A stretch of 64,000 nucleotides of DNA, from contig DDWM01000022.1 in the NCBI GenBank assembly GCA_002345925.1, positions 36,229 through 100,228 of the forward strand. The letters run 5' to 3'. The notes under the pieces are model-generated. The model did not search any database and was not told the DNA's origin. It worked only from the letters and a program-made list of their open reading frames with translations. Origin of the DNA: Actinobacteria bacterium UBA2286 (GTDB taxonomy: Bacteria > Actinomycetota > Coriobacteriia > Anaerosomatales > Anaerosomataceae). A program made the translations under genes and the position numbers. Numbering within the stretch: position 1 is the first letter of the stretch; each line of letters begins with the position of its first letter. Positions 50,471 through 59,384 of the stretch are shown here, one piece after another.

Positions 50471-50833
50471 CTACGCCAACGCGAAGAACATCGGGCTGAA
50501 ATACGGCACCAGCCAGATGAACCAGACCACTATGCTGAACTTGTGGAACCGGGTGATCCAGGCCTCATCACGCCGCCACAGAACGATCGCCGCCCAGAGT
50601 GCATGTATGAACATCAGCACGATGGCGAGGGTCCCTGTGATCCCGTGGACGTCGAGAGTGATCCCCTCGGCAAGGTCGAACATCATGGCGGTGCCCCAGG
50701 TGTCGCAGATCAGTCCGAGGCAGAAGAACGCAAGGTGCCACGGCTTGAGCCGCCCCGCGATTCGCTCTGCCCAGACACCTACTGAGTAGAAGACCAGCGC
50801 CAGCGTGATGATGATCGTTGCACTCGACGACAT
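50471..50833 (-). CDS. HsmA-type (TIGR03987) four-helix membrane protein
   Basis: 120 residues with four membrane helices and the recognisable motifs FYSVGVWAERIAGRLKPWHLAFFCLGLICDTWGTAMM, HGITGTLAIVLMFIHALWA and RFHKFSIVVWFIWLVPYFSPM. Conserved His residues within helices hint at cofactor or metal binding, but function is unknown. It lies between DUF1294 and a DHFR-family gene on the same strand. Confidence 0.88.
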   Translation of the reverse strand: MSSSATIIITLALVFYSVGVWAERIAGRLKPWHLAFFCLGLICDTWGTAMMFDLAEGITLDVHGITGTLAIVLMFIHALWAAIVLWRRDEAWITRFHKFSIVVWFIWLVPYFSPMFFALA

Positions 50834-50857
50834 GTTGCCTCCTGGTTGTCGGCTGTA

Positions 50858-51382
50858 TCACGCGTCTGGCTGGTATGTCAGCTGCACCACACCATCTTCA
50901 TAGCGCATCTCAGACACAAGCGTCAGTTTCTCACGCGGGCCCGGCTTCGCAAACAGCGGAATACCTCCGCCGAGGACGACCGGCATGACTGAGATGATGT
51001 ACTCGGTAATCAGCCCCACGTTTCGGAATGAGGACGCAAGCGCAGCTCCCCCCACGAGCCATGCCCGACGGGTTCCTCGCGCATCCAGATCCGCCGCGAT
51101 CTCGACCGGGCTTGCATGCGTGAAGGTGACCTCTGGCTCCACCGGGAATTCGCGAGCCGAGAACACCCAAGACGGCTTCCCGGGATATGGCCAATCCCCA
51201 AATGTCAAGACCTGCTCGTATGTGCGGCTCCCGAGCAGGATCGCGTCAACGGAGTCATAGAACGCCGAGTAGCCATAATCCTCCAATCCGCCCTCGAACG
51301 GCGCGAGCCAATCGACTCCCCCATCAGGAGTGGCGATGTAGCCATCGATGCTCGCTGCGACGTAGTAGATGATCTCCGGCAT
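50858..51382 (-). CDS. Dihydrofolate-reductase-family (RibD C-terminal type) protein
   Basis: 174 residues from ATG 51382; an in-frame extension upstream would run into the divergent lipoprotein gene and was rejected. Motifs: IIYYVAASIDGYIATPDGGVDWL, DAILLGSRTYEQVLTFGDWPYPGKPSWVFS, and WLVGGAALASSFRNVGLITEYIISVMPVVLGGGIPLF. These proteins bind NADPH and resemble DHFR and RibD reductase domains, but rarely act as housekeeping DHFR. The substrate is unknown. Confidence 0.92.
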   Translation of the reverse strand: MPEIIYYVAASIDGYIATPDGGVDWLAPFEGGLEDYGYSAFYDSVDAILLGSRTYEQVLTFGDWPYPGKPSWVFSAREFPVEPEVTFTHASPVEIAADLDARGTRRAWLVGGAALASSFRNVGLITEYIISVMPVVLGGGIPLFAKPGPREKLTLVSEMRYEDGVVQLTYQPDA

Positions 51383-51530
51383 GTCGAATCCCGCCACCGA
51401 TACTCTCCGCACGTGCGACCAAACAGCGCCCGCCCAACTCCCGCCGTCCTCTGTGAGACTAGAAGATGGGACTGACTTGTCAACCGTGTGGTAAAAGAGT
51501 CTTGGGGATTGATTATCGGCGGAGGGGGCC

Positions 51531-52172
51531 ATGATGCCAGACACTGGTATTCGCTCGGCAATTCTTAGGTTCACGATGGTGTTCTTGCTGCTCGTGGGGT
51601 TAATGGCGATGCCGGGCTGCTCCGGGGACGACCAGGTCAGCCAGGACACGACGCCGGCCGGAGAGGCTGCCTCACAAGAGCAACCGTCTGCCGAGCCGAT
51701 CGGGTATGACTCGTGGGTCGTCTACATCAACGATGACGACTCGTACGAGGAAGGCGGCATCACGTACTCGATCGCGTTGAACCTCACCGCCACAAACCCG
51801 ACCCAGGACAGAGCCGGTACGTACACTGGCTCCGCGACTGCAAAGACCGACTCCACCGGGAACATCGGCGGACAGCAGCTCAACGCTTCCGCTATCGCCG
51901 AGAGCTCGAAGCTGGAATTCACCCTCAAGGAGGGGTTCGACTCGGCTGGCGGGACACTGATGCCGCTGACCGAGGAGGAGCTGATCTACCTGGGAACCGG
52001 GAGCATCGTCATGGATGCGGCGGGCTCCGGCACCGTCGGAGCAGCAGGCGGCGGATTCTCCAACACCTCGGGCCAGACGCTTGAGATCAACACCCAGGGG
52101 TCGAAGGTGACACTCAATATCGTCATCAGCGGACACAAGTACACGTTTGAGGGCACGCTCAGCGGGAAGTGA
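51531..52172 (+). CDS. Putative lipoprotein, unknown
   Basis: 213 residues starting at the double ATG 51531, with GGAGGGGG directly upstream. A lipoprotein signal ends in LMAMPGCSGDD (Cys about 30). The rest is a Thr/Ser/Gly-rich beta-structured domain (YDSWVVYINDDDSYEEGGITYSIALNLTATNPTQDRAG) with no recognised family. A small conserved surface role is likely. It is convergent with the methyltransferase gene. Confidence 0.85.
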   Translation: MMPDTGIRSAILRFTMVFLLLVGLMAMPGCSGDDQVSQDTTPAGEAASQEQPSAEPIGYDSWVVYINDDDSYEEGGITYSIALNLTATNPTQDRAGTYTGSATAKTDSTGNIGGQQLNASAIAESSKLEFTLKEGFDSAGGTLMPLTEEELIYLGTGSIVMDAAGSGTVGAAGGGFSNTSGQTLEINTQGSKVTLNIVISGHKYTFEGTLSGK

Positions 52173-52191
52173 GGTTGCGCACGCGCGGTAC

Positions 52192-52761
52192 CTACTGCGT
52201 ACTCTTGAGCAGCACCATGATGGAATCGTCAGGCTCCATCTCGGAGTACCGGCTGAGTTCGACTATCTCAAACCCGGTGTCTGCGATGGCTTCAGCAAGT
52301 GTCTCCTCGGTGTAGTAGACAAATCGCAGCCCGGCCATCACCTCTTCTCCGGTGCCCCACCAGAAGGAGTGCATCGCCAGCCCGTCGACGTTTAGCAAGT
52401 CGCGCTGCGCGAGCAAAGAGCCACGCATCTCGTCGCGCGTGAGGTGATGCAGGACCTTGTTGGAGTAGATGCAGTCGAAGCGACGATCGACATGCGGTGA
52501 GACCGCGTCGACAAGCACGAGATCCGCCTCCGGATGACTGCTCTTGTATCGGTCCAGGAACACCTGCGAGTAGTCCGAGCCGGTCACCTTGTAAGTGCGG
52601 GCAAGCAAGTCCAGGTCGACGCCGGGGCCCATGCCAAGTTCAAGGACCGTGGAGCCCGGAGTCAAATGCTTGCCGAGGAACTCGATCAGGTGTGCGCCGT
52701 CAAATCCCTTGGCCATCTCCGTGTACTCTTCAACGCCTCGCTCGGTATGAAAGTAGCCCAT
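52192..52761 (-). CDS. Class I SAM-dependent methyltransferase
   Basis: 189 residues. The SAM-binding motif I is STVLELGMGPGVDLDLLAR, then VTGSDYSQVFLDRY (motif II), and DCIYSNKVLHHLTRDEM (motif IV). The N-terminus YTEMAKGFDGAHLIEFLGKHL resembles small-molecule methyltransferases. The acceptor is unknown. It follows the DUF6855-like gene by 8 bp on the same strand. Confidence 0.93.
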   Translation of the reverse strand: MGYFHTERGVEEYTEMAKGFDGAHLIEFLGKHLTPGSTVLELGMGPGVDLDLLARTYKVTGSDYSQVFLDRYKSSHPEADLVLVDAVSPHVDRRFDCIYSNKVLHHLTRDEMRGSLLAQRDLLNVDGLAMHSFWWGTGEEVMAGLRFVYYTEETLAEAIADTGFEIVELSRYSEMEPDDSIMVLLKSTQ

Positions 52762-52769
52762 GGCGCCCC

Positions 52770-53189
52770 CTACAGAGCTCTCATCCGGTTGTTGCGTGCG
52801 TTGTGCTCAAGCTCCGCCAGGCCGAGTGCCTCCAGAAGCGGCGGCATGTACATCCCGAACCTCCCGCGGAGACCCTTCTTCGTCCCATACCAACCGCCGA
52901 CTGGGTTGTCCTCAGAACGACCCCAGGCCTCAACCGTGTCCGGAGCCGGAGTCTTCTGCTCGTCAGCAGCGCCGAGAAGCACCCAGTCGCCGCTCTCTTT
53001 GAGCCACGCGTGAAGATCCTTGATGGCGCGCAGCTGATACCCCAGCTTGGTCTTGCCCACGATGCAGACGAGCGCCGGAGGATCCGCGTCTTCGTCTTTG
53101 TACATGGTGTACTCAGATGTACCGGGAGGCGTCTTGAGGACCCATGGGTCGTCCTTGGTACCCGCTCCGTTTGTCTTGATGGATGACAT
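52770..53189 (-). CDS. DUF6855-like conserved protein
   Basis: 139 residues from ATG 53189 with AAGGAG upstream; an upstream in-frame reading lacks similarity. It reads GAGTKDDPWVLKTPPGTSEYTMYKDEDADPPALVC ... DLHAWLKESGDWVLLGAADEQK ... EAWGRSEDNPVGGWYGTKKGLRGRFGMYMPPLLEALGLAELEHNARNNRMRAL, as in a conserved small cytoplasmic family I assign to DUF6855. Function is unknown. The 219 bp upstream (53190-53409) hold no gene I can support. Confidence 0.75.
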   Translation of the reverse strand: MSSIKTNGAGTKDDPWVLKTPPGTSEYTMYKDEDADPPALVCIVGKTKLGYQLRAIKDLHAWLKESGDWVLLGAADEQKTPAPDTVEAWGRSEDNPVGGWYGTKKGLRGRFGMYMPPLLEALGLAELEHNARNNRMRAL

Positions 53190-53409
53190 GGTGCTCTCCT
53201 TCAGCTCGTTCGGCTTCAAGATGACCTTCCCCATCCGATGTGCACACATATCCGCCTGTCAGAGCTAGAAACGGAGGGTGATCGCGTTGCAGGCGGCAAA
53301 CCAAGCACACTCGCCTCAGGGTCCTCGGCGATTCAGAAAAGGGGGCGCAGCTCATGCCTAAGCGATCAGCAGGGTTCATCTACAAGCAGATGCAGGACCG
53401 CATCACGGA

Positions 53410-53787
53410 CTAGCGCACCGAGCGAAGCCTGAAGGCGGACCAAGTTTCATCCACGCCCACAAGGCCTAGCGGTCGCATGTCCATCTTCTCAGCGATGGCC
53501 CAAATGTCATTGCGATTCATGTCCAGGCCGACGCTCTTGGAGCCTTTGCGAAAGAACACCCAGATGGCCGCCCTTGGCGCGAGCTCCGCTACTGCGGCAG
53601 GCATCCGCTCCTGAAGCTCCGCCTTGGATTGCACGAACAGGAATACAAGATCCGCATCGTGCGTATCGACAAGAGCGACATCGGAAGGAAGGCCAAGAGA
53701 CTCCACAACGCCCGGAACTGCGTTGAGCACGGCGATTTTCGCGCCCTGCTTCACTCGGGCCTTCTCGGCAACGGTCTTTTCGGGCAT
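53410..53787 (-). CDS. DUF3052-family protein
   Basis: 125 residues: KQGAKIAVLNAVPGVVESLGLPSDVALVDTHDADLVFLFVQSKAELQERMPAAVAELAPRAAIWVFFRKGSKSVGLDMNRNDIWAIAEKMDMRPLGLVGVDETWSAFRLR. The pattern (LLFVxS, IWVxFxKG, GLDxNRNDVW) is that of DUF3052, a small conserved family of unknown function. It has no membrane segment. It stands alone between the DUF6855-like gene and a pilin. Confidence 0.88.
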   Translation of the reverse strand: MPEKTVAEKARVKQGAKIAVLNAVPGVVESLGLPSDVALVDTHDADLVFLFVQSKAELQERMPAAVAELAPRAAIWVFFRKGSKSVGLDMNRNDIWAIAEKMDMRPLGLVGVDETWSAFRLRSVR

Positions 53788-53861
53788 GAGGTGCCTCCAC
53801 GGCCGCTTGATAGCCGCTAACCGCGGCCTGAAGGAAGATACCCGTGCCGGGCGATTATCGC

Positions 53862-54239
53862 CTAGTAGTGATAGTGGTCAGTCGCCCAGGTAGCGGCACT
53901 CATGTCGCCCGTCACATCACCCGCACTTGTGACGTAGTAGTACTGCCTGGTCTTGGGGCACTTCGGAGCATCAAGGAAGTACTTAGCTGCCAGAAGATCG
54001 ACTGTATCGGCGGTGTTGTTACCATCGAACACGTCCGATTGTGTCCACAGCTCAGCGGTGTAAGCCCGGTACGTCTGGCATGCGCCTTCTATCGTGCGTT
54101 GATTTGACTGACACGTACGACGGCTGGCGGTGTTGCTCACGGTGTTGAACACGGGAATCGCGATGGACACAAGCACGCCAATAATCAGAACCACGACCAT
54201 CAGCTCCACCAGCGTGAATCCGTCTTGGTGTCGTTGCAT
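53862..54239 (-). CDS. Type IV pilin-like protein, copy 1
   Basis: 125 residues. The prepilin peptidase site and N-methylation helix are textbook: MQRHQDGFTLVELMVVVLIIGVLVSIAIPVF, with cleavage after Gly7 and Glu5 of the mature protein. The rest is polar, with two Cys pairs possible (TCQSNQRTIEGACQTYRA and APKCPKT). It is a major or minor pilin, moved by PilT. It is closely related to copy 2 (55259-55636), with an insertion of the lysoplasmalogenase gene between them. Confidence 0.95.
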   Translation of the reverse strand: MQRHQDGFTLVELMVVVLIIGVLVSIAIPVFNTVSNTASRRTCQSNQRTIEGACQTYRAYTAELWTQSDVFDGNNTADTVDLLAAKYFLDAPKCPKTRQYYYVTSAGDVTGDMSAATWATDHYHY

Positions 54240-54490
54240 AACTCCCCCGTACTACGGCGATCACTTGAACGATACCATCGAATGGTGTATCGACACGTAC
54301 GCGCAAGAGATGAAGCTTGATCTGGCGACCCTGCTACAGAATACACCAGATTCACGGCCGATACTCACATTGGTTAACACCGGTAACACACGTCCACACG
54401 CATGCGATAGCCTCAGAATCTTCGCCATGTATTGAGTCGGCTGGCCGGTTCTACCGCCGCTCGCACACCGCCGCGCCGCTTTGCGGGCGA
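54240..54490 (-). promoter_or_regulatory. Leader/promoter region of pilin copy 1
   Basis: This 251-bp gap precedes pilin copy 1. It has lower GC than its surroundings, contains a GTTA/TAAC inverted element (about 54373-54387) and no convincing gene. I see no match to a cyclic-di-GMP riboswitch. A promoter for the pilin is the likely content. Confidence 0.35.
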
Positions 54491-55138
54491 CTACGACCCA
54501 ACCAAACTCAGCGCAATGAGCGTCTGTCCGAGATAGTACGTCGGCAGTCCGACAAGTCTGTTCGCGAACGCGGGCGTCCCAAAGCGCTCTCGGCCAACAG
54601 CGATGTCTGAACCCGCGACTAGCACGACCCCGGCCGCAAGCATCCATGCTCGATGCGTGATTCCGGCTGCGGTGCCGAGAGCCATCATCGACATGACGAT
54701 CACCACGTACATGCCAACCGGAATGCGCATGCGAGCGGGCAGTCGGCGGCGAAGCGCAAGCCATGCACCAGCAGCAATCAGCGCAGCAATAGATCCAGTG
54801 ATGCCGAGGATCTCGCCACCCGTACCGTAGAGGCCGAACGCGACAACGTACACAGAGTGCGCCAAAGCGAAACACGCGAGCCCGATGATGAAGCTCTTCT
54901 TGCCGCGCGTTGACAGCGCGATGTCACCAGCCGCCGAGAGAACAAGCGCGCCCACCGCCACGGTGCTCCACGCGGTGCCCGTGGCGCCCACCGCCAGCGC
55001 GGTTCCTATGAAACCGAGAGACGCCGCCGACTTCGAGAAGACGTACGCGCCAGGCGAGCCAGCGCGGATTGCGACCAGTGCTACGGCGCAACCGAACGCG
55101 GTCAGCGCTACGCATGCGACTGTCAGACTCGACAGCAC
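54491..55138 (-). CDS. YhhN/TMEM86-family lysoplasmalogenase
   Basis: 215 residues from GTG 55138 (AGGGAGG 8 bases upstream; GTG 55159 is possible). Eight hydrophobic helices; family motifs VFSKSAASLGFIGTALAVG, ALVLSAAGDIALS, FIIGLACFALAHSVYVVAF and FWVGAG-like LVAGSDIAVGRERFG. The conserved Asp pairs in the membrane (AAGDIAL and AGSDIAVG) are the catalytic-type residues. It hydrolyses the vinyl-ether bond of lysoplasmalogens, lipids typical of anaerobes. It is flanked by two pilin genes. Confidence 0.88.
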   Translation of the reverse strand: MLSSLTVACVALTAFGCAVALVAIRAGSPGAYVFSKSAASLGFIGTALAVGATGTAWSTVAVGALVLSAAGDIALSTRGKKSFIIGLACFALAHSVYVVAFGLYGTGGEILGITGSIAALIAAGAWLALRRRLPARMRIPVGMYVVIVMSMMALGTAAGITHRAWMLAAGVVLVAGSDIAVGRERFGTPAFANRLVGLPTYYLGQTLIALSLVGS

Positions 55139-55258
55139 GTGTGACGACCTCCCTTGCACTGACCCAAGGCATCTTGGCCAGACTTGGTAGTCAGGCGTGA
55201 ATGTTGTCTATCGCGACTCTCGGACGATTACCAGAGCCGTAGTTCCTGTCGGCTCGAC

Positions 55259-55636
55259 CTAGTAGTGGATGTGACCTGTAATCCAGCTAGCGGCACTCCT
55301 GTCGCCAGTGACCGTCCCGCTGGCATTGACGTAATAGAACAGCGCGGTCGTGGGGCACCGCGGAGCCCTCAGGATGTACTTAGACACAAGAAGATCGGCA
55401 GTGTTAGCGGTGTTGTTGCCGTCAAACACGGCCGCCGTCGTCCACAGGGCGCCTACATGGGCGCGGTAAGTCTGACACGCGCCCTCTATCGTGCGCTGAT
55501 TCGACTGACACGTACGAAGCTTGGCGGTAGTGCTCGCTTGGGTGAACTTCGGAATCGCAAGCGACACAAGAACACCGATGATCAGCACCGCAACCATCAG
55601 CTCGACCAATGTGAACCCGTCCTGGTTCCGCTGCAT
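55259..55636 (-). CDS. Type IV pilin-like protein, copy 2
   Basis: 125 residues from ATG 55636 (GGGGGAG upstream; same leader as copy 1). The signal is MQRNQDGFTLVELMVAVLIIGVLVSLAIPKF. The body shares long stretches with copy 1 (LRTCQSNQRTIEGACQTYRA, VFDGNNTANTADLLVSKYIL and VTGDRSAASW). The pair arose by duplication. It probably forms part of the same pilus. Confidence 0.95.
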   Translation of the reverse strand: MQRNQDGFTLVELMVAVLIIGVLVSLAIPKFTQASTTAKLRTCQSNQRTIEGACQTYRAHVGALWTTAAVFDGNNTANTADLLVSKYILRAPRCPTTALFYYVNASGTVTGDRSAASWITGHIHY

Positions 55637-55774
55637 GACTCCCCCGTAATCACGTTCAACACTGAACCCGCTCGTCTCCTGGTTAATCGACACGCGTTCC
55701 CCGGAGGTTAAGCGTAATCTCGCAACTGTGGCGCAGGACGCGCCAGATCGCTGCTGTCACCCACTTCTGGCGAG

Positions 55775-56968
55775 CTATTCCCTCGCCTTGACCGCGCGAC
55801 CCACCTCACGACCCCACGCTTGGGCGGCCACTAGGTCATCGCTCGTCGGCTTGAACTTCTCGGCATAATCCTCAAGCGGAACATCCAGGCCGATAGCGGT
55901 CACGCGCTCGCGCATCTGCTTGATCGCGCCGCCGCCCCAGCCGAAGGAACCAAAGAACGCCGCCATCCGCCCGACAGGCTTGAGACCCTCGAGGTATTGG
56001 ATGTAGCCGGCCATGCGGTAGAGCATGCCGTGATGCAGAGTCGGCGACCCGAGGACGATCGCTTTGGACTCCAGCAACTCGTACGTGATATGCGCACCCG
56101 GCGTGAGCGCCAGGTCATAGAGGTCGACTTCCACGCCCTCGGCGGCAATGCCGTCAACGATCGCCTCGGCAATGAGCTTTGTGGAGCCCCACATCGTGGT
56201 GTAGGCCACGACAGCTTTGTCGCGCTTGAAACCCGAAGTCCAGCGACCATAGGCCGCCAGTGCGGCACCTAACGCATCTCCCCGCCAGATGACGCCGTGC
56301 GACGGCGCGATGACCTCCGGTGCCCAGCCGGCTTCCGCGACCTTTGCGACCATCTTGGTCACTTGTGGGCCAAGCGGCATGAGGATGTTCGCGTAGTAGA
56401 TGCCCAGCTCCTCGACTGCCAGGTCCACGCCCACTTCGTCAGCGAACCTTTCCGAGGAGGCCATGTGCTGCCCGAAGGCATCGTTTGGCATGAGCGTCTT
56501 GACCTCGGGGCAGTAGGTGAACATCGAGTCGGGCCAGTGCACCATGGGCGCGGGCATGAACTCGAGAGTCTTTCCGCCGAGGTCGATCTTGTCGGCAGCG
56601 CCAACGGCTTCAACCACCAGGCCGTCGTGGTACTCGGCCACACCCTTCACGCCTGAGGCTGAGGCGACCACGCGCGCAGCGGGCATTGCAGCCATGACCT
56701 CGCGAAGACCGCTGTTGTGGTCGGGCTCAACATGATTGACGACGATGAGGCCTATCTCGGCAGGGTCGATGATTTCCGAGACTCTTGACAGTAGCTCGGG
56801 CACGAACCCGGCTTTCACGGTGTCGATAAGCGCCCACGTGCCTTCGCCGCGGACAAGATATGCGTTGTATGTGGTTCCGCGCGGCGTCTCATAGCCATGG
56901 AAGTCACGCAGACCCCAGTCGATGACGCCGACCCACCAGATTCCGTCGCTAACTGGTACCGCTCGCAT
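55775..56968 (-). CDS. fprA: FprA-family flavodiiron protein
   Basis: 397 residues. N-terminal metallo-beta-lactamase-like domain with the diiron motif NHVEPDHNSGL (HxExDH) and later SHGVIWRGD. C-terminal flavodoxin domain (about 255-395) with VVAYTTMWGSTKLIAEAI, VLGSPTLHHGML and FFGSFGWGGGAIKQM. It reduces O2 to water or NO to N2O with electrons from rubredoxin, protecting anaerobes. No rubredoxin gene is adjacent. Divergent from the rhomboid gene (95 bp). Confidence 0.95.
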   Translation of the reverse strand: MRAVPVSDGIWWVGVIDWGLRDFHGYETPRGTTYNAYLVRGEGTWALIDTVKAGFVPELLSRVSEIIDPAEIGLIVVNHVEPDHNSGLREVMAAMPAARVVASASGVKGVAEYHDGLVVEAVGAADKIDLGGKTLEFMPAPMVHWPDSMFTYCPEVKTLMPNDAFGQHMASSERFADEVGVDLAVEELGIYYANILMPLGPQVTKMVAKVAEAGWAPEVIAPSHGVIWRGDALGAALAAYGRWTSGFKRDKAVVAYTTMWGSTKLIAEAIVDGIAAEGVEVDLYDLALTPGAHITYELLESKAIVLGSPTLHHGMLYRMAGYIQYLEGLKPVGRMAAFFGSFGWGGGAIKQMRERVTAIGLDVPLEDYAEKFKPTSDDLVAAQAWGREVGRAVKARE

Positions 56969-57064
56969 TGCGGCTCCTTCCGCTCACCTTTTGTACTCCT
57001 GAAGACTGTACCCCGATGTCCGTTGCCGCTGGCACCTGATATCTTGTCTTCGGGGGTGATCCGT

Positions 57065-58249
57065 GTGTTCCTGTTGCCTTACAAGGTAGATCGTCCGTTC
57101 CGCATGCCGTGGATCACGATCGCGCTGATTGCTGCGAACGTCATCATATTCGCAATCGCTGCATCAACGGGGCTTGATCGGGCAATCGCCATGTTTGGCT
57201 TTCGCCCGAACGCCGCTGGCATGGTCACATGGCTGTCATCGATGTTCCTCCATGCCGATCCCTTCGGGCACCTGCTTGGCAACATGTACTTCTTGTGGCT
57301 GTTTGGCTCAGTGGTCGAAGACGCTATCGGGCGCCTCCGCTACCTGCTGCTGTACTTTCTCGGTGGGCTTGGCGCGGCTGTCGTGCACGCATTGTTCGTG
57401 CTGACGCTGATGCCAGCGGCCCGGAATATCCCGGCAATCGGCGCGTCGGGCGCAATCGCAGCCATCATGGGAATCTTTGCTGTTCGACTGTATCGCTCAA
57501 AGGTGAAGTTCGTCTGGTGCTTCATGTACCGCTTCAGCACCGCGTCGATGCCATCGCCGGTAGCCATCGGGCTGTGGGGCGGCCGAGAGATCATCTACTC
57601 GGCACTCGCAATCGGGACCGCAGGCAGCGGAGTCGCGAACTGGGCGCACGTCGGCGGACTGCTTGCAGGGGTCAGCATGGCGCTTCTCTCCGGAGGCATC
57701 CGCTCCGCAACCGCGGAGTACATGACTGAGAGTGCCTCTCGGTACGCGACGGGCGGCACACACGTGGTGGCCGCAGGAATGTATGCAGAACTCGCCGCGA
57801 AGGATCCCACGAACGCCGTATTGCGCCTTCAGTACGCCCGCGAGCTCGTTCAACTGAACCCACCACTCGCCGAGAAGGCCGCCACAGAGTATAGGAGCGG
57901 CATCGACCTTCTTGCCAGGGGAGGCAAGGCCATCGAGGCGCACGACGCGGCCGACGAGGCTGCGCGAGTTCTCTCCGGCTCAGGGCTCACCCCGCAGTCC
58001 CTGGTGGCTGTCGCCGGGGCTGCCGAGAGCGCCAGACACCTTGAGGCTGCCGAGCGGCTCTACCGAGAGGCCGCTGGCTGCGGAATCGCCTGTGCGGCGC
58101 TTGAGCGTGCCCGCTTCCGGCTGGCGCACGTGATGCTCGCGCTCGGGAAGACCGAGGATGCACGCGCCGAGTGGCACCGATTCCTGGAGGCATATCCGTC
58201 GAGCGACTTTGCCGGATTCGGTGACCGTGCGCTGGAACCGCAGGGCTAG
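57065..58249 (+). CDS. Rhomboid-family intramembrane serine protease with C-terminal helical repeats
   Basis: 394 residues from GTG 57065, chosen because GGGGGTGATC, the extended Shine-Dalgarno, ends 3 bases before it at ideal spacing; GTG 57056 lies inside that site. Six helices carry the rhomboid features: SSMFLHADPFGHLLGNMYFLWLFG, the catalytic Ser in NIPAIGASGAIAAIMG, and the His in ANWAHVGGLLAGVSMALL. The soluble C-terminus (about 250-394) is Ala-rich with TPR-like helices (AELAAKDPTNAVLRLQYARELV and AAERLYREAAGCGIA), which may recruit substrates. Substrate unknown. Confidence 0.92.
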   Translation: MFLLPYKVDRPFRMPWITIALIAANVIIFAIAASTGLDRAIAMFGFRPNAAGMVTWLSSMFLHADPFGHLLGNMYFLWLFGSVVEDAIGRLRYLLLYFLGGLGAAVVHALFVLTLMPAARNIPAIGASGAIAAIMGIFAVRLYRSKVKFVWCFMYRFSTASMPSPVAIGLWGGREIIYSALAIGTAGSGVANWAHVGGLLAGVSMALLSGGIRSATAEYMTESASRYATGGTHVVAAGMYAELAAKDPTNAVLRLQYARELVQLNPPLAEKAATEYRSGIDLLARGGKAIEAHDAADEAARVLSGSGLTPQSLVAVAGAAESARHLEAAERLYREAAGCGIACAALERARFRLAHVMLALGKTEDARAEWHRFLEAYPSSDFAGFGDRALEPQG

Positions 58250-58252
58250 CCT

Positions 58253-59260
58253 CTAAGACGAGCGCTTCACGAAGAAATCAGCCATGGAGAGCAGCAGCGT
58301 GCGAGCCTTGCTCGCCGGAAGCGCCTCGTGCAGGCGGTCTTTGGCGCTGACGACCAGCTCACGGGCGTAATCACGAGCGTAGTCGATCGAGCCGGCCTCG
58401 GTGAGAATGTCCACGATCTCCTGAAGCTCGGTCGCATTAGTCGTTCGCGACGAAAGAAGCTCGAGCAGGCGCTCGCGGCTCTTGGAGGTCTCAAGCGCGT
58501 GGATGGCAACGAGGGTTCGCTTTCCCTCGGTGAGGTCACTACGGAAATCCTTCTTGGTGGACTCCTTAGTACCGACGAGATTGAGCACGTCGTCTTGAAT
58601 CTGGAACGCAAGGCCAGATGCCATGCCGAAGTCGCGCAACACCTCGACCTGCTCCTCGGTGCCGCCACCGATCATGGCACCGACCGCGAGCGGAATCGCG
58701 CCGGAGTAGAACGCGGTCTTGTGATTCGCCATCACCAGGTAGTCTTCGACTGAGAGGTCGAAGCGGTCATCGCGTGCCCAACCGATGTCGAGCGACTGGC
58801 CCTCGATCGTGCGCGTGGTCATCGCAACTAGTTCGCCGAGGACGCGAAGCTTGATCGCGTCTTCCAGGCCGGCATCGTCGATGACGGTGCCGCAAACGAG
58901 CGCGAGAGCGAGGTCACCGGCGTTGATTGCAAGCCCGATGCCCTCAGAGATGTGCATGCAAGGCTCATCTCGGCGAGTGAGCGAGGAGTCTTCGATGTCG
59001 TCGTGGATGAGCGCCGCCGTGTGGAAGTGCTCGATGGCCGCAGCTGACGGCCACGCTTTCTTCGGGTCTCCGCCAACAGCCTCACAAGCGAGGAGGCAAA
59101 TCAGCGGGCGATGCCGCTTGCCGGCATTGTCCGAGAATTGACGAAGCGGTGCGTACAGATACCGGGACATGTCCGGATGCGAGCCGTTAGAGAAGAAGTT
59201 GAGCAGATAGTCATCGAACTTCTTCGCGTTAAGATTCAGATAGAGCTCAAAACCAGTCAT
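58253..59260 (-). CDS. Trans-polyprenyl diphosphate synthase
   Basis: 335 residues from ATG 59260 (GAGGAG upstream). The two Asp-rich motifs are DDIEDSSLTRRDEP (first, DDxxD) and FQIQDDVLNLVG (second). GKRHRPLICLLACEAVGG and the helix HTAALIHDDIED confirm the family. It condenses isopentenyl diphosphate with an allylic primer to make a prenyl chain, for quinone or other lipid synthesis. It is convergent with the rhomboid gene (3-bp gap). Chain length cannot be read from sequence by eye. Confidence 0.94.
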   Translation of the reverse strand: MTGFELYLNLNAKKFDDYLLNFFSNGSHPDMSRYLYAPLRQFSDNAGKRHRPLICLLACEAVGGDPKKAWPSAAAIEHFHTAALIHDDIEDSSLTRRDEPCMHISEGIGLAINAGDLALALVCGTVIDDAGLEDAIKLRVLGELVAMTTRTIEGQSLDIGWARDDRFDLSVEDYLVMANHKTAFYSGAIPLAVGAMIGGGTEEQVEVLRDFGMASGLAFQIQDDVLNLVGTKESTKKDFRSDLTEGKRTLVAIHALETSKSRERLLELLSSRTTNATELQEIVDILTEAGSIDYARDYARELVVSAKDRLHEALPASKARTLLLSMADFFVKRSS

Positions 59261-59384
59261 GTGTCTCCTCGGAAAACCGTCCGCGCGGGCAACGCCAGAC
59301 GGCGGGTGTGTGCGCACCAGTATACAATCGCGCGCCTTGAAGTCACACCGCATGGCCGTGAGAGATTCGTTCCCTCAGTGCGGT

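Noticed and set aside
53190..53409. Tiny plus-strand reading frame at about 53354-53413 with a GGGGGCG site
   Set aside because: Only 19 codons, no recognisable similarity, and it runs into the end of the DUF3052 gene.
54240..54490. Possible cyclic-di-GMP riboswitch upstream of the pilins
   Set aside because: The core GCAAA/GACGCAAAGCC-type elements are not present in either pilin leader on inspection.
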